This document shows, in pieces, positions 1 to 4,871 of a stretch of DNA of 5,860 bases. Both the position numbers and the translations under genes were made by a program. Where the stretch lies: the NCBI GenBank assembly GCA_045544655.1, contig JAZPZL010000179.1:1-5860 (forward strand), written 5' to 3'. Below the pieces are notes generated by a model that saw nothing but the letters and a program-made list of their open reading frames with translations, made no database searches and was not told where the DNA came from. The DNA comes from RGIG5579 sp045544655 (lineage in GTDB: Bacteria > Bacillota > Clostridia > Oscillospirales > SIG627). The stretch's first letter is position 1. Each line of letters begins with the position of its first letter.

Positions 1-139
1 AGACGAGGGACACAAGTCCCTCCTCCCGAGCCTTCTGAACGCAATTTTCCACAATCTTACGGTGACCCAAATGGATCCCGTCAAAATTGCCCAAAGCAAC
101 GCAGGTGCCTGTCTTTTCCGTGCCGACAGAAATTTGCAT
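1..139 (-). CDS. ribF: RibF, bifunctional riboflavin kinase/FAD synthetase, N-terminal fragment
   Basis: Only the first 46 codons are inside the window; the frame is open and runs off the left edge. The peptide begins MQISVGTEKTG and contains VALGNFDGIHLGHRK (residues 14-28). The GNFDGxHxGH signature, with its HxGH-type nucleotidyltransferase motif, marks the N-terminal FAD synthetase (FMN adenylyltransferase) domain of RibF. In this family the enzyme phosphorylates riboflavin to FMN and adenylates FMN to FAD in the cytosol; the C-terminal riboflavin kinase domain would lie outside the window. The ATG is 3 nt after the stop of the upstream cyclophilin gene, and AAAGGAAG at the end of that gene serves as ribosome binding site. 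It is therefore the last visible gene of the leftward operon. Recognition is from the motif; full length and integrity cannot be judged. Confidence 0.92.
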   Translation of the reverse strand, partial: MQISVGTEKTGTCVALGNFDGIHLGHRKIVENCVQKAREEGLVSLV

Positions 140-142
140 AGG

Positions 143-655
143 TTATGCTTCCTTTACGAAGTACACTTCTTTCATTCTCTGATCTTCTACGGGGCGGTCG
201 GCAAAGTCCGTCATCACCTCGCAGATCTCATCCACCACTTCAATTCCCTGAAGAAGCTTGCCGAATGCGGCGTAGTTTCTGTCCAGGTGGGGCGCATCCT
301 CATGCATAACAAAGAACTGGCTTCCTGCGGAATCAGGTGCCATGGAACGAGCCATGGAAAGCACACCGCGGGTGTGGCGAAGATCGTTCTTTACGCCGTT
401 TGCGGCAAATTCGCCCTTGATGGTCCAGCCGGGACCGCCGGTTCCTCTGCCCTGGGGACAACCGCCCTGGATCATAAAGCCGGGGATCACGCGATGGAAG
501 ATCAGCCCGTTATAAAAACCGCCGTCCACCAGCTTCTGAAAATTCTTCACGGTGATGGGAGCGATCTCGGGATAAAGCTCGGCGATCATCTCTTTTCCGT
601 TTTCCATAACGAATTTTACGAAATTCGTCTTTTCTTCACTTTTCACAAATGCCAT
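143..655 (-). CDS. ppiB: Cyclophilin-type peptidyl-prolyl cis-trans isomerase, cytosolic
   Basis: A 170-residue single-domain cyclophilin, the usual size for a bacterial cytosolic member, with no signal peptide. It should catalyse cis-trans isomerisation of Xaa-Pro bonds and assist protein folding. The active-site landmarks are present: FHRVIPGFMIQGG (residues 53-65) carries the catalytic Arg55 with Phe60, Met61 and Gln63, and DSAGSQFF (108-115) carries the second substrate-binding block. In the HLDRNYAAFG stretch (123-132) the position of human CypA Trp121 is His, as in many bacterial cyclophilins, so cyclosporin binding is probably weak. The usual Gly of HLDG is Arg126, a small oddity. The start is well supported by AAAGGAGAAGG just upstream of the ATG. 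The gene follows the lipoprotein paralogue by 13 nt and precedes ribF by 3 nt, so the three are almost certainly co-transcribed. The ppiB symbol is used in the general sense of a bacterial cyclophilin. Confidence 0.95.
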   Translation of the reverse strand: MAFVKSEEKTNFVKFVMENGKEMIAELYPEIAPITVKNFQKLVDGGFYNGLIFHRVIPGFMIQGGCPQGRGTGGPGWTIKGEFAANGVKNDLRHTRGVLSMARSMAPDSAGSQFFVMHEDAPHLDRNYAAFGKLLQGIEVVDEICEVMTDFADRPVEDQRMKEVYFVKEA

Positions 656-668
656 TTTTCCTTCTCCT

Positions 669-1304
669 TTATTTGCTTTCGGGTTTTACAAAGTAGACCT
701 TTTCCATCACCTGCTTCGTGAGGGGAGTTTCTCCTGCACAGCGGGTGGTGGCGATCTCATCCACCACGTCCATCCCCACCAGAACTCTGCCGAAGGTTGC
801 ATACTGACCGTCCAAATGGGAACAGCCTGCGGTGGAGTGGCAGATAAAGAACTGGCTTCCCGCAGAATCGGGATCATTGCCGCGCGCCATGGAAAGCACG
901 CCTCTTTCGTGAGAAAGGTTATTCTCTACGCCGTTTGCGGCAAATTCACCCTTGATCTCCCAGCCGGGATCTCCGAAACCGGTTCCCTCGGGGCAACCGC
1001 CCTGGATCATAAAGCCGGGCATAATGCGATGGAAGATCAAGCCGTCGTAGAATTTCATTTCAACCAGCTTTTGGAAATTCTCCACGGTAATGGGAGCAGT
1101 ATTGGGATAAAGCTCCACTACGATCTTTTTGCCCGTATCCATCTGAATGCAGACGAAATCAGTCTTTTCCTCAGTGGGGATATATTTGGTTCCGTCTTCG
1201 GCTACGGCACCGTCGGTCTTCTCCGCTTCCTTGCCGCAGGAAACGAAGCTCATCAGAGCCACCAGTGCAAGAATCAGTGCAACAATGCGGAATGCTTTTT
1301 TCAT
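669..1304 (-). CDS. Cyclophilin-type peptidyl-prolyl isomerase, membrane-anchored lipoprotein
   Basis: From the ATG at 1304 the product is 211 residues. Residues 1-22 form a lipoprotein signal peptide (MKKAFR, then a hydrophobic core) ending in FVSC, so Cys23 is the likely lipidated residue; a short linker (24-45) leads into the cyclophilin domain. Catalytic motifs are intact: FHRIMPGFMIQGG (91-103, Arg93), DSAGSQFF (146-153) and HLDGQYATFG (163-172). It should assist folding of secreted or surface proteins on the outer side of the membrane. It is a clear paralogue of the next gene downstream. Relative to that paralogue it has a two-residue insertion that creates a Cys-x5-Cys pair (Cys155, Cys161). 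The ATG overlaps the stop of the upstream gene as ATGA, which fits translational coupling, but no ribosome binding site sits close to it. An in-frame TTG at 1325, adding seven residues, is better placed behind AAAGGAGAG. The family call is secure; the start is uncertain by 21 nt. Confidence 0.93.
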   Translation of the reverse strand: MKKAFRIVALILALVALMSFVSCGKEAEKTDGAVAEDGTKYIPTEEKTDFVCIQMDTGKKIVVELYPNTAPITVENFQKLVEMKFYDGLIFHRIMPGFMIQGGCPEGTGFGDPGWEIKGEFAANGVENNLSHERGVLSMARGNDPDSAGSQFFICHSTAGCSHLDGQYATFGRVLVGMDVVDEIATTRCAGETPLTKQVMEKVYFVKPESK

Positions 1305-1636
1305 CGGTAATATTTGAAGTAACAAACGATACTTCTCTCCTTTCCCTGTATTTCATCATAGCCGGTGAAGATCACGCCGTCGTGACTCATCAGCTCACCG
1401 GACTGAACCTGATCGTCGGCGCATTTAAAAATAGAATCGGTCTCGCTGTTGACGAAGACCCATCCCGATTTGACGCAGATATATGCGTCCTTACAGAGCA
1501 CCACGTCCCCCGTTTCCAGGCGCTCGGTCACGTATTTGAGGATCTTGCTGTCGAAACGTGCCGCCGCCTCTCTGCGGTACGCAGGGGAGGCGTAATAGCG
1601 GTCGGGAAACAGCTTTTTATATATTTTTTTGAACAT
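1301..1636 (-). CDS. Hypothetical protein, 111 residues, first gene of the cyclophilin-ribF operon
   Basis: I do not recognise this protein. The N-terminus (MFKKIYKKLFPDRYY, residues 1-15) is basic and aromatic, followed by a charged, probably helical stretch (about 20-41). From about residue 44 the pattern alternates hydrophobic and polar residues (VVLCKDAYICVKSGWVFV, then IFKC, GVIFTGY, SIVCYFKYY), suggesting a small beta-rich domain. There is no signal peptide or membrane segment, so it is probably cytosolic. It has four cysteines with no metal-site spacing. Its TGA overlaps the ATG of the lipoprotein cyclophilin, which supports it as a real translated gene. The same frame stays open further upstream to 1927, but that extension is low-complexity, crosses the intergenic promoters and enters potA, so the ATG at 1636 is preferred. 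That ATG has only a weak GGAAA in front of it, and the predicted transcription start falls on it. No function is assigned. Confidence 0.68.
   Translation of the reverse strand: MFKKIYKKLFPDRYYASPAYRREAAARFDSKILKYVTERLETGDVVLCKDAYICVKSGWVFVNSETDSIFKCADDQVQSGELMSHDGVIFTGYDEIQGKERSIVCYFKYYR
1335..1343 (-). promoter_or_regulatory. Ribosome binding site bearing on the lipoprotein cyclophilin start
   Basis: AAAGGAGAG on the minus strand lies inside the 3' end of the 111-residue gene. It is 9 nt from the in-frame TTG at 1325 but 30 nt from the more lipoprotein-like ATG at 1304. It either drives initiation at TTG, or loads ribosomes near the overlap that then use the coupled ATG. The sequence does not settle which. 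Confidence 0.5.
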
Positions 1637-1642
1637 ATTTCC

Positions 1643-1671
1643 ATTATAGGTTCTTTCCCCTTTTCTGTCAA
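1643..1671 (-). promoter_or_regulatory. Consensus sigma-A promoter for the leftward cyclophilin-ribF operon
   Basis: On the minus strand TTGACA (1671-1666) is followed by exactly 17 nt and then TATAAT (1648-1643). Both hexamers match the consensus at all six positions with optimal spacing, so strong constitutive activity is expected from housekeeping sigma factor. The standard distance puts +1 at about 1636, which is the first base of the ATG of the 111-residue gene. The promoter therefore leaves essentially no 5' leader. Confidence 0.8.
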
Positions 1672-1677
1672 GGCGAA

Positions 1678-1730
1678 CCCCAAAAAAAGAGAGGAGAAAA
1701 AGGGCAAAAAAAGATGGAATTTTTTTGGGG
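1678..1730. repeat. 11-bp perfect inverted repeat between the divergent promoters
   Basis: CCCCAAAAAAA (1678-1688) and TTTTTTTGGGG (1720-1730) are exact reverse complements separated by 31 nt. The left arm begins 7 nt upstream of the leftward -35 box, and the right arm ends 18 nt before the rightward -35 box. The predicted transcripts of both operons start outside it, so it is not a terminator for either. It could be a paired operator, an A-tract UP element for each promoter, or a relic. The intervening DNA is A-rich (A-tracts at 1697-1701 and 1706-1712). Confidence 0.6.
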
Positions 1731-1748
1731 AAAAATCCCTTGATTTTC

Positions 1749-1777
1749 TTGACTTTTTCGTAAAAAGAATGTATGAT
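1749..1777 (+). promoter_or_regulatory. Sigma-A-type promoter for the potABCD operon
   Basis: TTGACT (1749-1754), 17 nt, then TATGAT (1772-1777). Each hexamer matches consensus at five of six positions with ideal spacing. Predicted +1 is near 1784, giving a leader of about 60 nt before the potA ATG. The leader is A/T-rich with no recognisable riboswitch, and ends in a near-perfect AAGGAGGT ribosome binding site at 1831-1838, 6 nt before the ATG. Confidence 0.7.
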
Positions 1778-1844
1778 TACTTTGATATATTGTAAGGTGG
1801 ATTTTTTTGTATTTTCAAATAAACAAAAGTAAGGAGGTAGATAA

Positions 1845-3254
1845 ATGGAAAACCGCGTCTCCGGATCGGACGTACTCATTCGTCTGGAAGACCTTTGCAA
1901 ATCGTTTGATAACGAGCAGATTCTCAAGAGTGTAAATCTCTATATCAGAGATAAGGAATTCGTAACTCTTCTGGGTCCCTCGGGCTGCGGTAAAACCACG
2001 ATCCTGCGCTGTATTGCAGGCTTTGAAACGCCCGACGAGGGAAAGATTACGTTTGAGGGGAAGGATCTTTTATCTACTCCCGCTCACAAGCGTCCCATCA
2101 ATACCGTATTCCAGAAATACGCTCTTTTTCCGCATCTGAACGTTTACGACAACGTGGCGTTCGGCTTGCGCATAAAAAAGATGCCCGAAAAGCAGATCCG
2201 TCCCCTGGTGAGAAAAATGCTTGCCATGGTAGATCTGAAGGGCTATGAAAAACGGCCCATCGCCAAGCTTTCCGGCGGTCAACAGCAGAGAGTTGCCATC
2301 GCCCGCGCACTGGTAAATATGCCCCGCCTGCTTCTTTTGGACGAGCCTTTGGGTGCGCTGGACCTGAAGCTTCGCAAGGATATGCAGCTGGAGCTGAAAA
2401 ATTTGCACCGTCAGTCGGGCATCACCTTCCTTTACGTGACCCACGATCAGGAAGAGGCTCTGACCATGAGCGATACCATCGTAGTAATGAAGTCGGGCAC
2501 CATTCAGCAGGTAGGCTCTCCTCAGGATATTTACAATGAGCCTGCAAACGCCTTCGTTGCGGACTTTATCGGCGAGAGTAATATTTTCGACGCCCGTATG
2601 AAGGAGGACTGCAAGGTTCAGCTGTGCGGCGCGGAATTTGAATGCGTGGATCCCAGACCCGCAGAGCTGGTCGACGTGGTCATCCGTCCCGAGGACGTGG
2701 AGATCGTTTCTCCCGAGAAGGGCATCGTGGTAGGACGTGTGGAAGCAAGCCTGTTCAAGGGCGTTCACTACGAAATGACCGTTTCCTGCCAAGAGGAAAC
2801 CTGGATCATTCATTCCACCCGCTCTGCAGAAGTGGGTGAGACCATCGGAATGTATGTTTCTCCCGAGAACATCCACATTATGAAGAGAATGTTCCCCGAT
2901 GAAGAAAACCGCATTGAAGCCACCGTTACCGCGGAAGCCAACGAAGAGGGCTTGTACGAGATCAGCTTTGACGGTAAAAGCTTTCTCCTTCCCTCTCCCG
3001 ATCTCCTTGCCAAGGATGAGAAGGTCCTTCTTTCCGTGGCGGGTGACGGCGTAGAGCTTTGCGATCCCGAGGACGAGGTGTTCTCCGGCGTATTGGACAG
3101 CGTGGTATGGAAGGCAAGTCATTACGAAATGATCCTGATTGCCGAGCATCGCCGCTGGCTCATCAAGAGTCAGATGGACGAGCAGGCGGGCAGTGAGGTA
3201 TCCTTCCGATTCCGTCCCGACGCTCTGAAGATCGTGAAGGGAGCGGAGCAATGA
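1845..3254 (+). CDS. potA: PotA, spermidine/putrescine ABC transporter ATPase with duplicated C-terminal regulatory region
   Basis: A 469-residue ATPase that powers polyamine import at the inner face of the membrane by binding PotB and PotC. The nucleotide-binding domain (about 11-240) is complete: Walker A GPSGCGKTT (44-52), Q-loop Gln90, ABC signature LSGGQQQR (142-149), Walker B LLLLDEP (162-168, Glu167 catalytic), D-loop ALD (171-173) and switch His200. The C-terminal region starts with FIGESNIFDA (241-250). PotA proteins are usually about 350-380 residues; this one is longer because the TOBE-like segment 297-347 recurs at 415-465, an ungapped alignment with shared HYEM, W, G, P and K positions. 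In E. coli the PotA C-terminal domain is linked to inhibition by spermidine, so the extra copy may alter regulation (inference). AAGGAGGT lies 6 nt before the ATG. The last bases overlap potB as ATGA. The polyamine assignment rests on all four genes together; the ATPase alone would be compatible with related importers. Confidence 0.95.
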   Translation: MENRVSGSDVLIRLEDLCKSFDNEQILKSVNLYIRDKEFVTLLGPSGCGKTTILRCIAGFETPDEGKITFEGKDLLSTPAHKRPINTVFQKYALFPHLNVYDNVAFGLRIKKMPEKQIRPLVRKMLAMVDLKGYEKRPIAKLSGGQQQRVAIARALVNMPRLLLLDEPLGALDLKLRKDMQLELKNLHRQSGITFLYVTHDQEEALTMSDTIVVMKSGTIQQVGSPQDIYNEPANAFVADFIGESNIFDARMKEDCKVQLCGAEFECVDPRPAELVDVVIRPEDVEIVSPEKGIVVGRVEASLFKGVHYEMTVSCQEETWIIHSTRSAEVGETIGMYVSPENIHIMKRMFPDEENRIEATVTAEANEEGLYEISFDGKSFLLPSPDLLAKDEKVLLSVAGDGVELCDPEDEVFSGVLDSVVWKASHYEMILIAEHRRWLIKSQMDEQAGSEVSFRFRPDALKIVKGAEQ

Positions 3255-4042
3255 AATCCAAAAAGCCTTTGATCCCTTATCTGTTCTGGATGGTGGCGTT
3301 TACCGTGATCCCTATGGGGCTTGTGATCTATTATGCCTTCACCGGGGACGACGGCTCCTTCTCCCTCTCCAATTTCAGACATATCATAGACAATAAGGGC
3401 GTATATCTGGAGTCCTTCGGAATCGCCTTTCTCTCCACCCTCATCTGTCTTCTCATCGCCTATCCCCTGGCACTGGTTATGAGTCGTATGACCCCTCGCG
3501 GACAGAGAATGATGAATATTCTGGTGATGCTCCCTATGTGGATGAACTTCATCCTGCGCATCTGTTCTCTGGAGGTGCTTTTAATGCCCGAGGGTGTGAT
3601 CAATCACATTTTGGGACTGGAATCCAATCCCATTTATTATACCTGGGTCGCGGTGATCATCGGAATCGTTTATAACTATCTTCCCTTTATGGTGCTTCCC
3701 ATTTACACCGTTCTCTCCAAGATCTCCAAGCCCGTTCTGGAAGCGGGCAGAGACCTGGGCTGTAACGGATGGACGCTTTTGTGGAAGGTCATTTTCCCCT
3801 TGTCCGTTCCCGGTGTGATCTCCGGAATCACCATGGTTTTCGTTCCTGCCGCATCCAGCTTCGTCATTGCAAGGCGTCTGGGTGGCTTCAACCTGATCGG
3901 TGATACCATTGACTCCTATTACAACACCAACTTCGATATGAACGCGGGCAGTATGCTCTCCTTCGTTCTGATGATCGTTATCGTCATTTCCATGGCGATC
4001 ATGAATCATTTTGACAAGGACGACGACATTGTTTTGGTATAG
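3251..4042 (+). CDS. potB: PotB, spermidine/putrescine ABC transporter permease
   Basis: A 263-residue integral membrane permease of the PotB/PotC type with about six hydrophobic segments (roughly 8-30, 55-79, 87-111, 132-156, 186-207 and 235-252). It forms half of the membrane channel through which polyamines released by PotD pass. The cytoplasmic coupling loop has the expected EAA-type motif, EAGRDLGCNGW (164-174) followed by IFPLSVPG (181-188), which docks onto the PotA ATPase. The C-terminus is short and acidic (FDKDDD). Its ATG overlaps the potA stop by 4 nt (ATGA), and AAGGGAG inside the end of potA sits 7 nt upstream, so the pair is translationally coupled. The next gene, potC, follows after 11 nt. 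Length and motifs are normal for the family. Confidence 0.95.
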   Translation: MKSKKPLIPYLFWMVAFTVIPMGLVIYYAFTGDDGSFSLSNFRHIIDNKGVYLESFGIAFLSTLICLLIAYPLALVMSRMTPRGQRMMNILVMLPMWMNFILRICSLEVLLMPEGVINHILGLESNPIYYTWVAVIIGIVYNYLPFMVLPIYTVLSKISKPVLEAGRDLGCNGWTLLWKVIFPLSVPGVISGITMVFVPAASSFVIARRLGGFNLIGDTIDSYYNTNFDMNAGSMLSFVLMIVIVISMAIMNHFDKDDDIVLV

Positions 4043-4053
4043 GAGGGAATACT

Positions 4054-4842
4054 ATGAAAAAAACGGTTTCTTCCCTGTACCTGGCGCTGGTATTCCTCTT
4101 CCTTTACGCGCCCATCTTCGTGATGATCGCCCTTTCCTTCAACGATACCCACATCGGCATTTCAAACTGGAAGGGCTTCACCCTGAACAACTACCTGACT
4201 CTGTTTGACAATGCGGAACTGGTAGAAGCGCTTCTGAATTCCCTGATGATCGCGGTTCTGTCTGCCGTCTTCGCTTCTCTTCTGGGAACTCTGGCGGCAC
4301 TGGGACTGAACAACGTAAAAAAAGGAAAGGGACTTTTGATGAACCTTTCCAACCTCCCCATCATCAACCCCGAGATCGTTACGGGCGTTTCCCTGATGCT
4401 CGTATTCATCACCATCTTCTCCGTTGAGCTGGGATTTTTCACGGTGCTTCTTTCCCACATCGTATTCAATACCCCCTACGTCATTCTGAACGTTCTCCCC
4501 AGACTGCGCAGAATGGATAAAAATCTCTACGAGGCGGCGTTGGACCTGGGATGCCCGCCGTCAAAGGCTTTCCTGAAGGTGGTCATTCCCGAGATCATGC
4601 CCGGCGTATTCGCAGGCTTTCTCATTTCCCTGACCTACTCCTTTGACGATTTTATCATCAGCTACTTCACCGGCGGCAATTTTCAGACGCTCTCCGTCTT
4701 TATCAACAACAGCCTGAAAAAGGGTGTCCGCCCCTGGATGGCGGCAATGACCGGTGTGATCTTCGTAGCGGTGCTTCTGATCCTGGTGATCATGAACGTA
4801 CACGACGCCAAGGAAGAAGCAAAAGAAAAACGCAAAATTTAA
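4054..4842 (+). CDS. potC: PotC, spermidine/putrescine ABC transporter permease
   Basis: A 262-residue permease that pairs with PotB in the membrane. Hydrophobic segments lie at about 8-28, 60-86, 106-124, 126-148, 183-204 and 231-248. The EAA motif is canonical: EAALDLG (160-166) and VVIPEIMPG (176-184), the contact with PotA. The segment SFDDFIISYFTGG (196-208) followed by LSVFI is typical of PotC and one of the better sequence arguments for a polyamine rather than another small-molecule importer. The C-terminal tail is highly charged (AKEEAKEKRK). AGGAGGG at 4041-4047 overlaps the potB stop and is 6 nt from the ATG, so the start is secure. potD follows 29 nt later. Confidence 0.96.
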   Translation: MKKTVSSLYLALVFLFLYAPIFVMIALSFNDTHIGISNWKGFTLNNYLTLFDNAELVEALLNSLMIAVLSAVFASLLGTLAALGLNNVKKGKGLLMNLSNLPIINPEIVTGVSLMLVFITIFSVELGFFTVLLSHIVFNTPYVILNVLPRLRRMDKNLYEAALDLGCPPSKAFLKVVIPEIMPGVFAGFLISLTYSFDDFIISYFTGGNFQTLSVFINNSLKKGVRPWMAAMTGVIFVAVLLILVIMNVHDAKEEAKEKRKI

Positions 4843-4856
4843 AGTATATTATTTGT

Positions 4857-4863
4857 AAGGAGA
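4857..4863 (+). promoter_or_regulatory. Ribosome binding site fixing the TTG start of potD
   Basis: AAGGAGA lies 8 nt before TTG at 4872. No in-frame ATG occurs before 4908, and starting there would remove the basic N-region of the signal peptide. The site therefore supports TTG as the potD initiation codon. Confidence 0.8.
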
Positions 4864-4871
4864 CTACAACA

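Noticed and set aside
62..1310. Plus-strand open frames opposite the two cyclophilin genes
   Set aside because: Their similar peptides simply mirror the similarity of the two cyclophilin genes on the other strand. No start signals or domains support them.
1727..1748. Small GGGA-AAAA-TCCC hairpin followed by a T-rich stretch, as a possible terminator
   Set aside because: The stem is only 4 bp, and no gene on the plus strand ends before it, so there is nothing for it to terminate.
1777..1795. TTAC-N11-GTAA inverted repeat at the pot transcription start, as an operator
   Set aside because: Only 4 bp per arm with no extension of symmetry inward or outward; expected by chance in A/T-rich DNA.
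1803..1828. A/U-only stem in the potA leader just before the ribosome binding site, as a possible thermosensor
   Set aside because: Ten of twelve positions can pair, but all are A-U with two mismatches and a four-base loop. Stability would be very low and composition alone can explain it.
1807..1844. Leader peptide starting at TTG behind AAGGTGG in the potA leader
   Set aside because: The frame does not close before potA but continues far into it in another register, and the peptide shows no leader-like codon runs.
1637..1927. Upstream extension of the 111-residue frame to 1927
   Set aside because: The added residues are low-complexity Lys/Phe-rich, run through both promoters and into the potA start, and would need a transcript from inside potA.
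2070..3251. Open frame of 393 codons on the minus strand opposite potA
   Set aside because: It lies wholly antisense to a potA with every ABC ATPase motif intact, has no recognisable domain and no ribosome binding site I can support. It looks like a by-product of potA codon use.
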